Assembly: GCA_035578905.1 (NCBI GenBank)
Contig: JAQJVL010001193.1
Coordinates: forward strand, 170,482 to 234,481
Direction: 5' to 3'
Length of the DNA stretch: 64,000 nt
From: Stictocephala bisonia
Taxonomy: Eukaryota > Arthropoda > Insecta > Hemiptera > Membracidae
Below, in pieces: positions 24,355 through 36,572 of this stretch. The notes under the pieces are model-generated. The model had not been told where the DNA came from. It did not search any database and saw only the letters and a list, made by a program, of their open reading frames with translations. Position 1 is the stretch's first letter. Every line of letters starts with the position of its first letter. Made by a program: the position numbers and the translations under genes.

Positions 24355-24505
24355 AACCTTAGGCCAACTATTTCTTTAAAAGTGTATTATTAATTCAATG
24401 ATAAATGAACAGCCGTTGTTATCATCTGATACTTTCAAAATTTGTTATGAACCCGATTGGGATCGAACTGAGGTATATTAGGTTTAGGAGCTGGGCTTTA
24501 ACTAA
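23947..24505 (-). repeat. tRNA-derived SINE copy (minus) with expanded minisatellite
   Basis: Read on the minus strand from 24505, it has a head with CAGTTCGATCCC (B-box-like), then AACGGCTGTTCATT, then an ATAGTTGGCC-type stretch and the tail CAATGACTCTATTCACTCATC. These match, in order, the plus-strand SINE at 45045-45310, and the body and tail at 47728-48185. The tail has been amplified into the 34-bp array below, so the 3' end of the SINE is not seen. It abuts the (ATT)n end of the LINE on the left. Confidence 0.82.
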
Positions 24506-25724
24506 GTATGATATCAAACAATTTTATAAAAGTATACATTTGATAGTAAAATAACCTAGATAAATAAACATGCATTCACACAGCTACTCATACTTGCAAA
24601 CATTATACACATTTTGTTTGAGTAGTAGTGATATATAATGTTTGATGTATTAATGTAATAGTCTCGATAAATATTATTTTACTCTGCGATAATAATAATA
24701 ATAATGATAATAATAATAATTCCAATTCTTTATTTATTAATTATTTTGTACAACAAATATTCTACAAGTAGTCTTTTTTATTTTATCCTCTAGCCTTTGC
24801 CTATTTGAGAAAAAATATTATAGATAAACACATTTGCTTTGATATTTACACTATAAAGTTCATTTTTATCAATTTCTTTCTTTCATTGTTACTTTTCAAT
24901 TAGTAGTTATTATTATTGTTATTTTTACTTTATTAACAAACATGCTAAGTCTCTTCATATTTATACAAACAAAACATAATAACTAAATCAGGCATTTAAT
25001 AAAAATGATATCAATTCAAAACCAAAATCCATTAGGTCTAAATACATATAAATATGAATATAAATGTAAATATTATTTAGCGTAACACACTAAAATAAAA
25101 CATAACATAATACAACATAGTATAAATACCCAGGCCACTCCAGATATTAGGACAATTAACGAGAGTAAACATATAACTACAATAACAATAACAACAAAAA
25201 CAATAAATCAACCATAAACGATAAATTAATCTTCGGTGGAATATTCATTTACAAAAAGTTGCAAAAGTAATTTAGGGAACAGAATACAGAATATTGCAGG
25301 TTGTAGAAGTGTAAATGTTTTGACTATATCAAAAGTCTACTATGGACGGACCTGACTGTACACCAAAGAAGGGTGAAATCTAAAAAAAACCATAACTTGA
25401 ACTAGTTGCATTTCTGCACTGTTTTCAATATGCAACAGATAAGTTAGGGCTATGCTGACAAATAACTGATTTAATAATAAATGTATTAATAAATAATTTA
25501 ATAATAATAATAATCTTAAGTGCATCAAACATCAAAATCCCAACAAAAGAGATTGGTTGTTCAAACAGAGGAATTGTATTTTTTAATGGGTAAATATCTT
25601 CTGCTCATTGAATAATTAAGTTTTATAAGTTACCAAAACCTAAATTAATTTTTCAGTTCAAATTGCTTAACTACCTAATGTTTTTTTCTTTGCCAGTGAC
25701 ATTTTACTTTGATTTTCTATACCA
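24506..25724. other. AT-rich sequence with short (AAT)n tracts
   Basis: Holds (AAT)n-like tracts near 24689-24720 and 25500-25512 but no recognisable coding sequence. The minus-strand frame at 25340-25528 is leucine-rich and AT-driven. Confidence 0.5.
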
Positions 25725-26215
25725 CCGTACGTGTTTGAGTAGGTGGATGAGTCAGTACTACAGAACGTGTATGAGCGGGTGGGTGGTTAAATTATCATGT
25801 ATGTGTATGGGTAGGTGAGTCGTTGAATACCACCGTATGTGTATGAGTGGTGGGTGAGTTAATATCACCATATTATTGATACCATATTATCACCATAGTA
25901 TTGACATGTGGGTAGATGTGTAAGAGTACGTGTGTGAGTAGATGTGGTTCAATACGACCGTCTATGTGTGAGTGGGTGGGTTGGAAAATACCACCGTGCG
26001 TGTGAGAGTAGGTGTGTGGTTCAATACGACCGTCCATGTGTTAGCGAGTGGGTTGGTAAATAACACCGCACGTGTGTGAGTAGGTGTGTGGTTCAATACG
26101 ACCGTCCGTTTGTGAGCGGGTGGGTTAATAAATACCATTGTACGTGTGTGAGTAGGTGTGTGGTTCAATACAACCGTCCATGTGTGAGTGGGTGGGTTGG
26201 TAAGTGCCCCCGTAC
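25725..26215 (+). repeat. G-rich minisatellite, locus 3 (diverged)
   Basis: Units of about 70 bp alternate GTGAGTAGGTGTGTGGTTCA, ATACGACCGTCCATGTGT and GAGTGGGTGGGTTGG, TAAATACCACCGTACGT. The ACCACCGTACGTGT core and GGGTGGGT links tie it to the arrays at 9650 and 12458, but G-triplets are fewer. The open frames on both strands are repeat artefacts. Confidence 0.88.
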
Positions 26216-27189
26216 GTGCCAAGCGCAGAGTGATTTCCATGATGCACGACATGTTAAGTTCATCAGCAGGTATAATATACAGTTACATATCAGTAGTATG
26301 AGTATAACAAGAAAAGTTGTTAGTACTATCCACAACGCAGTATATGTTATCAAGAAAGTGAACAAACTTTTCCTTCTTTTGTTTGTTTCATAATCGTTAA
26401 GTCTTTGCTTACAAATAAATTTCCCCATAACAATAATATGTCAATAAAGAGCATTAAGATTTATCAGAGGCTTCTTAAATTTAATATAGGACCTCATAAC
26501 TAACAGATCAAGAACATGTGCTCTGTTAGGAACTAACATCAATAACCATGTATTTGGGACTTCCAAACCTGGAATTGTCAGAAGTGTAAATAGTATTTAA
26601 ATACACATAAAAATGTCTAGTTTATTTTATCATTATTTATAAATTACTTTATTTCATACACTAAATAATGTTGGTTTGAAAAGAATATTTATATCGTAAA
26701 AGGTATTTGATGGTTGACCGTAGTCCTAACCTCACAAGCGTTGTTGTTCTGGTCTGTATCAAGAAATTCATTTTAAATTTATTTCACATACTAAATAAAA
26801 AGTCTTGAGTTCAATGTAGTACTGACAAATAATTAGCAATAATTGTCAAAACAGCCCAGTTAGATTGTTAGACCCCAACCTGATACCTGTATTTTAAAGC
26901 AATTAAATGACTTTCCCAATTATTGTTAATTTTAAGTAAACTCAGCCCCTAAACAGGCTTGAATTTAAGTTTAATTTCAGAATCCTTCAATCTTAACAGT
27001 CCACAGGGAAATGCAGTGTTAGGAATCAGAACATTTTCCAACGAGTGTAAATATTTGCCCAAATAAAAAAACGGGCTAAATTCATAAAATGAGCATGGAT
27101 GTAATTTTGTTCTATTATTTTACAATAAAAGCAATCTTTAATAAAAGAAAAAAAAAAAACACCAGTTAAGTCAAAACCAGGGGAAACAT
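26216..27189. other. AT-rich sequence, nothing recognised
   Basis: No coding or repeat structure I can support. Confidence 0.5.
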
Positions 27190-27978
27190 TCTCATCTCAT
27201 TGTACTACATTCAGGGTACTACATCTCGTTGCTGGAACAAATTGGGGAGCCAACGCACACGTCCTGCGTACAACTGCTTTGTCACTTATACTGTATATTC
27301 AACTGCTGAATACAGTGTTCTCGTAAGGCTGAATAGTGTTCACACTAAAGTGATTGATGTCCAACTGAATACGGCCATGAAAGTTATTAGTGGCATTTTC
27401 ATGAAACCTTCACTCCCATGGCTCACGGTGCTGTACAATATAGTTCTTTCAGATTAAAGAATGCAATAAGATCTTGAATGCCCAGCAATTCTCCATTACA
27501 CAGGATCTCCCACGTCTGAACGGTTGCTTAACATTCCGAAATCCATATCGACGTACTAATTTTCAGTTGAGTAAATCAAATTTGTCACCCAGTATTAGCT
27601 GGGCCATAGCGTGGAACAGTTTTGATGGATGAAATAAGTTTCTTATTAACGATCAGTCAATACCTGTAGGTGTGATGAACTTCTTAGGAAATGGACACTG
27701 CTGAATTGGTTCCGAACTGACGTGGGTAGATGTAACTATTGGAAATACAAATGGGGATTGACACTAGATCAGTCATGTGATCAGTCAGCATAAGTAGAAT
27801 CGGTGAGGCAGGCCTTGAATGGCTCAATGGATTTGATTTAGCTGCGTAATATGAGTTAATTTTTATTCTTATGTATAATATTATACAACAGGATTTTAAA
27901 TCATGAGCCAAATATATTACACCTTTTTAATACATTTGGCTTTTTTTAATACAAATTTAAGTGGTATCTGACAAAAAA

Positions 27979-27980
<2 letters not shown>
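27190..27980 (+). pseudogene. Non-LTR retrotransposon C-terminal fragment
   Basis: Coding remnants contain a block ending ISGIFMKPSLPWLTVLYN, then after frameshifts SWAIAWNSF and a stretch corresponding to LLNWFRTDVGRCNYWKYKWG, followed by a 3' untranslated region ending near CTGACAAAAAACC at 27971. The same order occurs in the copy split by the Sailor-like element at 49.4-49.62 and 54.01-54.5 kb. The family is of the insect endonuclease-reverse transcriptase (Jockey-like) type. Catalytic RT motifs are not included. Confidence 0.75.

Positions 27981-28040
<60 letters not shown>
27979..28040. repeat. (AT)n microsatellite
   Basis: About 60 bp of pure AT at the 3' end of the LINE fragment; possibly its tail. 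Confidence 0.97.
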
Positions 28041-28043
<3 letters not shown>

Positions 28044-28904
28044 CTGCTTATACATTTATTTAAGAATAAATAATATAGTAACAAACACCGAACTGATGTG
28101 GTGGGTTTGGGTACATGTTTCAAATTCGAATCTCTAACTTCGACAGTTTGATTATTAGTTAGTACATCACGATGTGGTATGTTTAGAAATAAGGCAAATA
28201 CGTCTCATAAAATTGTTAAACAAGTGAACTTTAATGCACATGTCAGAATAAGCCTAGGAAGTTATGCCATATATGTCCGACATTAGCTTAAGTATACAGC
28301 ATTTGGAAATAGCTACTATAAACTGAGGACTCTTGGGAATGGAACGTTATGTAAATGTACTCAGTGTCCACAGCTTATGTGACATCAGGGGAAAATTTCC
28401 TCTACACTCAGTTAGCATGAGACCATTGGGAGCATTCCAAATGTAGTCGAAGTAAAATGTGAGTATTTTAAGAAAACTTTATATACAAATGCCACTGTGA
28501 AATTATAAACTGAGATTTCCTGACTTGCCCTTTTTTCACTTATTTGAATATTTATTTTAATGTGGAAATAATGTTCAACACTAATTTCTATGCATTTAAA
28601 AATAGTTATTTGTTTCATATTTCAAAATTAGCTTAAAGTAGCTTAAAATCTGTGAAATTGTTTCGTCTTAATCACAACCAATAAAATGCAAATATTAGAT
28701 TAGAGATCCTCTGAGATAATAGTAATATACAAATATGGGATAAAATACAATTTCTTAATCACTGAGCTGGTTACTGGTGAAAGTAGTTAACTTTTGTCAT
28801 TGTTGAATTGATCTTTAGCTTCCAGATTCAAAAATAATTATTGAGGCTATGTACATCAAGTGAAAGCGTACATTATGTTACTTGCAAAAGCAATTCCATC
28901 TGCA
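28041..28904. other. AT-rich sequence, nothing firm
   Basis: A short tRNA-like word (CAAATTCGAATCTC near 28118) recalls a B box, but no A box or body was recognised. Confidence 0.4.
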
Positions 28905-30010
28905 TATCAGTTTTCTGGACTATGTGGCGAGAATTTCGGCAGTGTATACATTGAATAAAAAAGGAGATAGAGTAGAACCTTGTGGTAGTCCACTATTTAG
29001 GTCCCTAAAATAATTTTCTCTGCGACCCAGGTAAACTTTAATTAACTTGTTGCTGAAGTGTAATTCAGAAATCGCAACAATCGAGGATGTAGGATTAAGT
29101 TGTAAAAATTACGTAACAGGTCCTTTCTCCAGACTTTGTTATAGGCTGAAAGATCTACAAATTCTGCTGACGTCTTTTTATTTTAAAACACATTTTCAAT
29201 TAAAGATGTCAAAGAAAGTACCTGATCGCAACAGTTTTTACCAGGTCTGAACTCATCTTGTTCAACAGGGATGCTATAATTGAGAATATGTGATATTCTG
29301 TTGTAAATCAGTCTCTCATACAACTTATAGCAGACACTCAAAAGACCTGTAGGGTGGTAACTCTCAGCTCGCTCTGGTTCATTATCTGGCTTCAAAACTG
29401 CAGTTATTTTAGATCTTTCAAAAGTTTTAGGTATATTACCTCTTGGCAATATTCCATTGAAGACTGTTTGAAACTAATGTTTTATATTTGTACCAGCAGG
29501 TTTTAGAAATTGGGGGAAGATTGCAATTACAAATGGTGGATTCATGTCCAACTCATTTAACACTTGAAGATTAAAGGGCTTTGAAACTTCTAACGGTGCC
29601 TGTGGGCTTCTCTTGATCTTATTCAGTTTGTATACTCCCATTTTGTCAGAAGGTTCGAGGGTTGACTTAGATAAGCAGACAATGCGTTTTTCTATGTCCA
29701 AAGGTCTCGGGTATAGTCCAGTGCTTTTTCCAAGTGGCTTACTGATGGAGAGTTTTCGTTGTAAGGATCAAGCCTGCTTGCTACTGTGTTTAAAATTTAG
29801 GTTTTCTATTGTTTTTACCCACACCTCTTTTCCAGAATAATCGAGAGAGTGCAGCAAGGATCCAGCTGTGTCGGCGTTTCCAGTGTTATTAAACTACTTT
29901 CATAGATCGTCATATTCTCGTCTCCATCCTGATATGTATTTTTTCTGAAGCCACTAGGAATACATACTTTGGCACAGGAAACGACAAAGCTAGTGAAACT
30001 ATCATAGTTC
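28905..30010 (-). pseudogene. Non-LTR retrotransposon fragment (linker and reverse transcriptase)
   Basis: Read from 30010 leftwards: a block with CAKVCIPSGFRKN, then KTIENLNFKHSSKQAWSLL (about 29780), the frame 29701-29474 containing LEVSKPFNLQVLNELDM, and the frame 29449-29183 carrying the RT fingers (SKITAVLKPDNEPERAESYH, LLSVCYKLYERLIYNRI, DEFRPGKNC). A broken palm follows with a sequence like FVDLSAYNKVWRK (about 29150) and GLPQGSTLSPFLFNVY (about 28990-28945). Several frameshifts and stops break the frame, and the YADD motif is beyond the break near 28905. It belongs to the same broad LINE type as 27190-27980 but lies in the opposite orientation. Confidence 0.85.
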
Positions 30011-30589
30011 TTTATTTTTTTTCAGGTGGGATTAATCTGATGTCATCTACATGCTTCCCAGTCACCTTCGTTATAGTTTTATCTCAGCTGGGGAAAAGAT
30101 TCTAGAAATTGTGTTGTTTTGAATTTCTACTCTCCAAACTCGAGAACATTCAATAATGCAATAGTAACCATGTTAAAAACTTAACCTTGCTTCTTACAGT
30201 TTCTTGCCAGGAAGTTGACCGTAGAGCTCAGGTTGATAACTTTTAACTCTATTTTCAGAAGTCATTTAAAGCTTTCTTCCCACATAATTTTAAAAGTGCT
30301 CCTTTTATTAAAAGTTTCGTCGGGTCTTAATCAATTGATAAAATGTTACCTTTTAAATAGATAATTTAAAGTGCGGTTTGGTGGTATGTGATCGGATGAC
30401 TTACTCTTTGCTGAAGATATCAAAGTAAATATATTTATTTATGATACAACATACCATTTGTCCATGTGTTCTTCAAACATATATTGCTTTGGCAGGGCCA
30501 AACTCAACTAAACCTAAGAAAATAGTGGCAACCTGCCGTTATTATTTTGTGGTCTCGATGGGCGTATAGTACAAACAGATATTGCTGTG

Positions 30590-32095
30590 TGAGATAAACT
30601 CCAAGTTGATCTTATTTAAGCACGTATACCATATTAAACTACAAGCTAGTGTGAAATCATGTCTCCCTATGTGAATCAACAGGCATTTAATGACAGGTAC
30701 TCTTATTTGTCACTATACGTGTCATTGGCTCGAAGTCACCTTTCGTATGTCGCTGTTGTTTGGAATACGGACCGGGTATACACAGATACGGTATTCAGTC
30801 AGTCAAGCCTATTCAGAGTAAATATATCTAGATATAGAAAATATCAATATTAATTCTATCTCTCAGAAATATAAGCTCCAGTATTTAATTACATAGCATA
30901 AACATTCCTGGTTGTTTTAATTGGTAGACTATTGTGACACTAGACTTGACACTAGTGTCACAACTTAACACTAGACTATTGTGACAAAGTTAAGAATCTT
31001 GGTCTTACTATGAAATTATCAATATTAATTATATATCTCAGAAATATAAGCTCCATTATATAATTACATAGCATAAACATTCCTGGTTGTTTTAATTGGT
31101 AGACTATTGTGACACTAGACTTGACACTAGTGGCACAACTTGACACTAGACTATTGTGACAAAGTTAAGAATCTTGGTCTTACTATATGAATAGAACATT
31201 AAGTTGGACTGACCAGGTTACTGTGATATGTGGCTGAGCGTTTGATGGTATCCACAGTTTGAAGTGGTATGCTTCCTGTTTCCCATTCAATGTAAAAGTA
31301 ATGTTGGTTAAGACTCTTATTCTGCCGCACCTTAACTACTGTGACACCGTTATCAATGATATGATTGTTAAGCTCTCGGACAAACTTCAAGTGGCGCAAA
31401 ATTACTCCATTAAATTTATTTTTAGCCTTCGTCATGATGACCATGTTACACTATTTTTCCACCAAATATCTGTTTTGAAGTTGAACCAGTTTCGAGATTA
31501 TCACATACTTACTCTTTATCAATAAGTTTCAAATGACAGAAATCCAAGACATCTGTCCGAGCGTTTCAAGTTCATTTCTGAAATAAGCAGTAGAAACACT
31601 CGTCAGGGAGCCTTTTTACTATCAGTCCCAATTCATCGCTCTGCCCTGTACAATAGACCTTTTACTGTATACGGGTGCCGATTATGGAGTATGCTTCCTG
31701 ACAATTTTAAAAGTATAGGCGATGGCCCTCGCTTCGGGGCGGAGCTAAAGGACCTATTTTTGCGGGACCTGTAGACTGAGCGGGCGGATGCGTTTGGTGG
31801 TCATGGTTTGCTGGTAGTATGTATGAGTGATGGATGATTATGTTTTTCAAGATTTGTATTATTTTGTATGGATATTCATTTGTTATTTATGATTTTATAG
31901 CTATTTTGTATGTTTAATATGTTGTTTTGTTTTTTGTTGTTTATTACTGATACGTTGCAATTGGTTTATATTTTATGTTTTGTATTATTTATTTGATTAA
32001 TTTTGTTAATTTTGATAAAGTTAGGTGGTAGAGAGGACTATCTAGTCCTAGCCTCGACTTAATAAAATAAAGACGTATTTCATTTCATTTAATTT
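30590..32095 (+). pseudogene. Jockey-like LINE 3' half with (ATTTC)n tail
   Basis: RT thumb and C-terminal sequence is spread over frames: SLARSHLSYVAVVWN near 30720; SWTDQVTVICG near 31205; then IHSLKWYASCFPFNVK, LVKTLILPHLNYCDTVINDM and SIKFIFSLRHDDHVT (31250-31445). A conserved end resembling HLSERFKFISEISSR is followed by LWSMLPDNFKSI (31550-31720). A 3' untranslated region follows with AATAAAATAAAGACG and ATTTCATTTCATTT at 32077-32090. The same tail style occurs at 59371 and, inverted, at 43196. A 175-bp tandem duplication lies inside. Not functional. Confidence 0.85.
30861..31195 (+). repeat. 175-bp tandem duplication inside the LINE
   Basis: TCTCAGAAATATAAGCTCCA starts at 30861 and again at 31036. 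The following 150 bases match closely, including the palindromic-looking GACACTAGACTTGACACTAG. Confidence 0.92.
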
Positions 32096-33832
32096 TCAAA
32101 CCACTCAGTTACCAACTACGTGTTACAGCACTACGCTGATCACTGTTACTACTGTTGCCCATATCCCATACTAGTTTAGGTTAAAAACTTAGTAAATATA
32201 TTTAAATATACTACTATTTCAGCCTTGTTAGTAAAATCAATAAAACAATCCTTAGCATTACTCTTAATGGATTAGCCAAGGTGCAATAGATAAATGAACA
32301 GGTACATTTTATAAATATTATTGGACTAGAAGAATGTATATTTTCTTTAAACTTATTTTTCAACAATATAATAATATTTTTTATATAGTTCACGTAATTA
32401 CACATGTTATGTTTAAGTCACCCATGGCTCTTATACTAAGCAGCATCATAACAAAACAAGAATAGCAATAGACATTTAACATTTTAAAATACTAATATAA
32501 CAAGTTGTAGTATATTCAAAATCATAAAAAAGTGATTCATATAGTTTTAACGCTGTATAATAACGTCATGTATGGTAAATATCAATATTAAATGTTCATG
32601 ACGTTGTAAAAAGTCATTGTCATTTGTTCAATGTCTTAGTAGTAACTTTCTTATGCCCTCTAAGAATAAATAAAAATAAGGGGATCCAGGACTTCTTACC
32701 GAGGAAGGATTTGTCAAAAATGTCAGAAAGAGTGATATAATACAGCGTTTTCTCACTGGCAGATTAATAGCACCATCGGCTCAGGTAAAAATACAGGTTG
32801 AGAGAGCCAGAAATTTCTTTATGTCTGTGTAGAGTTATTGTTGTCGGATAAGTAATACATTACAGCGAAGGAAAATATCTTTACATAAAATAAGATACCA
32901 AAGTTTATAATACCATGTTGACATTTAACGAAAGTTTATAATACCTTAATACGGTTAGATATTAATGTTGTATTTAACTAAACACATTTTGAATGCGACA
33001 ATTCCACTTTAAGTGTTTTATCAATTCTACCAGCATTTTGTAATGCTATAGAACGTTGCAGGATCATTGAAGGCACTTGATTCAATTGGTCTGAAAGCTT
33101 TTAGAAAACTGTGGTCAAGAACCATTAAGAAGAGGAAAATGCTCTCGTGCACCTCTTACGACGTCAATGATAAGAGCAACTTACATTACTTTTGGTTAAC
33201 TATTTATACAAACACCTATCTAATTACTAAAATCACAGAAACCCTAATCAATGGTTAAAATAAATTACAGTAATGCTTAGAAAATAGTCTTAATTATTTG
33301 AGAATGTTGTTTAAAAACATTGGTAAAATGCACTAGGAAGAAAGCTTTCACTTTTACGTCAAATTAGTTATGTGAATGAATAATTCCAAACGACACCCTA
33401 CTGTTAAATACTGAGCTTGTAATTACATGTATTTACATTTTTACATAATTTACATAATTATGTACATAACTATTTACATAATTATGTAAATAGAGTATCT
33501 CTCTCCGCCAAATATGAAACCTGAGTGCGGATCCATTTTTCAATTAATTGATTATTATTAACAATACATAACAGAGAATTCCATACCTTTACAAACATGT
33601 TCTTAGGTAGATCGGGAAGCGCACATTTCGTAATTCCAATTCTAATTATTCTGGAAATTATAAAATGTCCAGTTCCTATTGAAAGAGCTTTTTTTCATCC
33701 AAAAGGATTCAATGATAATTTTTTTGAAAGTAAGTTTTATATTTATAAATAGCGCAATTTTATATTGATATGGTTTACTGATGTAGTTAGGGATATAATT
33801 ACACAAATAAATCCTTAAAAGTAAATATACAG
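32096..33832. other. AT-rich sequence, nothing recognised
   Basis: No gene or element end is supported. A palindromic low-complexity stretch of TTTACATAATTATGTA words lies at about 33430-33495. Confidence 0.5.
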
Positions 33833-34080
33833 GTGGCACTAGTGGCACAGTACTGTAAACCAACTACTTGGGGACAAAGTGTTGAGGAGATTGTAGGCTG
33901 TAGGTTCTACGCTTAGTTCTATGCCAACACGGTGTCCACTTAATGGTTGTCATGGACGTGGTCACTACTAGAGGAGTCTGGGGTGTCCATGTTGAGTGGT
34001 AGTCAATACACAGCTGTTGTGTGGGGAATATAACTAAGTGTCAGGCTTGTCAATTAGCTGAAAATTAGACAAATAATAAA
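33833..34080 (+). repeat. SINE copy, 5' part
   Basis: The head TAGTGGCACAGTACTGTAAA, then TTGGGGACAAAGTGTTGAGG and AGATTGTAGG, then a body with ACTAAGTGTCAGGCTTGT. All match the fuller copy at 47728-48185 in the same order. It is truncated at about 34080. Confidence 0.8.
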
Positions 34081-34770
34081 GCCGCGTTTACACGAGGCCA
34101 GGAGGCGGACGTCTAGCCTGCTTCAAGTAACTTGCCAGGCAAATTGTCTGTGCTCTGTCCACACGAGGTATTGTTAACAAGCAGGTTAAGAAGCAAGTAC
34201 TATGTGAAGATGGCAGAGAGTACATAGTCGATGGTTTCCTATGGTGATATGAAATTTGCTTTTGATGGTATTGTAAATGTATTTATTGCAGAATCAAGTG
34301 AAATACCCCTTGAAGAACTTGAAAAGAAGAAGTTGATTTTCACTTATTCACTTGAAGAACTATGAATTTAAGTTCGGCAAACATCACTGGGGTGACACAG
34401 GCACCCTGCGCGAGCACTCGTGTTACGTTTTCAAACCATATAGTTAAATGAAAAATTATTAAGGGGCAAATAAAATGTTTAACAAAATGCTAATGAATGC
34501 TTTACTACAGTATTCAAAATATTAACAGCGTACACAATAAACAATCCCCTATTAGTACTCTATAAACTGAAAACACACCCTCACTTGCCTGTCAAATCAA
34601 GACACAACGTCAGTGTACAGGCAGGTTATGTGGGAAGATGCAGTTTCCGAGTGGTGGGGGGCAGATGGTCTACTCATCACGCAAGTCGACTTACCCAGGC
34701 TGGTCGGCAAGCTACTTGCCTCTCATTTGAGGACAGTGCTGTTCACATGGTACAGGTTACGTACAGCAGG
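34081..34770 (+). other. Possible decayed DNA-transposon relic
   Basis: Starts GCCGCGTTTACACGAGGCCA. It contains repeated ACTTGCC/GCAAGT words on both sides, and between them a broken frame beginning ATGGCAGAGAG (34208) with ESSEIPLEELEKKK. The GTTTACACGAGGC style of end and the CTTGCC-rich flanks recall Harbinger-like elements, but no clear inverted terminus or nuclease motif is legible. Two overlapping open frames at 34585-34867 have no recognised domain. Confidence 0.28.
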
Positions 34771-36572
34771 TGTTTTTTTTACAGTTACGTATTTTTTACA
34801 GAAAAAACCACTATTTTGTTTTAATAAACACAAAAATGGAAAAGTTATATTTTATTCAAGGCAATAATTATTATATTCTATTATACTTAAAATAATTTAT
34901 AAACTTGACAAAATGAATTAAAATCATACAGTGCTGTGTATGGTAATATGGGCTATAAACTGAAGTCGCTTTACTAATGTAATGAATGTATAGTTACAGA
35001 TATTGTGTTTGTGCTTCATTAAACATTTTAATCATTTGTCAGCACTCTGTGCGATGTTTTTGGAAAACATGTAGTTTATATTTTTCATACATTTATTTAA
35101 AAAAAGATTGCCTGGAACCGAGAGTGGCTGTCACTCCATTTTAAACATGAATTCACATGACATGGAAAACAACTCAGCTTGAGTCCGAGTCGTATTTTGT
35201 TTTTCTCATTTCTCTCGTAAATTTAAGGGACAGACAAGTGGGATGAACTTATTTTGGTCTTAAGTTAACTCGAATTTTTAAATGTTAACATTGCATAACA
35301 AATGCATGTTAACAAATGCATAAGCAGCATTTGAATATATAGTATTGTATGTTTTTTATCTACTATTTGAGCAGTTTTAGAAACAAATTAACGAATTTGT
35401 TTCGAATATTTTTTTATTGTGTACTCTAATAATAGTTAAACACTCATAGTTTATTCTGAAATCAATAATATGTCAAGTTTAACTTATATACAATCTCTAT
35501 AAATAGTGTTGATGTAATTACACGTTTCAGTCCGATCAAATAAGACCAACAAATTGGAATGAAGGTACATAAATTCCCATAAAGCTGAAAATGAGTGGAA
35601 TTGTTAAGAACTCAATTAAAATTAATATTTCGAAATTCCCCATCGTTTCCATACTTTCAAAACATTTACTCGAAGTCAAAAGTAAAAAAGATGGGGTTTT
35701 CACGTAAACGGTGAGTTTACTTACGACAAAAATTGTAAATAGCAAAATTATCCATAAAAAAGGTGACAATAATTTTTTCCGAAAAGCCACTGTTTTCTGA
35801 CCTATAACGATTCAAATAGTTGTAATTTTCATAATATGCATAACTATGCCACGTATCTCTGAAGCTGTAATATAATGACAAATATTTTTTATCGGTGATA
35901 GTAACGTTCACTTAAAAATATATAATATACATAAATATGACTCTGAGAATATCAGTTAAGTAATTTCTTCAAATAATCACAACGCCTTGGTTCATTTCAA
36001 AGTTGAAAGAAAATCTGTTGGTTAAACAAGATAATAACGGTGCTGATGTACTGTTTACCAAAACAATAATAGAGCAATTTAGTTTGACAAATACAGCTAT
36101 TATCTTTGGTGAAGGTGTATTGAATTTACTCGTTTAAACTCAAACTCCAAATGAAAAACTATGATCCTCTTAACACCAGAAAAAGCTCAACAGCAAAACC
36201 AAATTAAAAAAAAAAAATGTATCTACTTTTGCAAAGTGTCAAAGTTATGTATTATTTTCATACGTAATAGCTGGATTTAATACAACGTCTGAATTTTACA
36301 GGAGGGGTAAGACAACAGTACTTAAAATGTTTGAAAAAATAAATTTTTAGTTCAATGTGCTTAAGTTAAAAAAAAATCAACTCCACAAGATGTTATCACA
36401 AACGGGATTTGTTTTATTCTTTCTATGTATGGATCTCCTAAAAAACTACCTGCTTAAATAAGTATCGACATGCATGTTTCGTTACAAATACTCGAAATGA
36501 AAACAAGTGCAATTAGCGTGTCTTTTCCAACCTCAGTTGATGCTTATCAACGTTTTTTTTTCGGGTATACGA
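34771..36572. other. AT-rich sequence, nothing recognised
   Basis: No supported gene. Minus-strand frames at 35536-35911 are hydrophobic and AT-driven without a family match. Confidence 0.5.

Noticed and set aside
28118..28131. Isolated tRNA B-box-like word
   Set aside because: No A box at the right distance and no SINE body.
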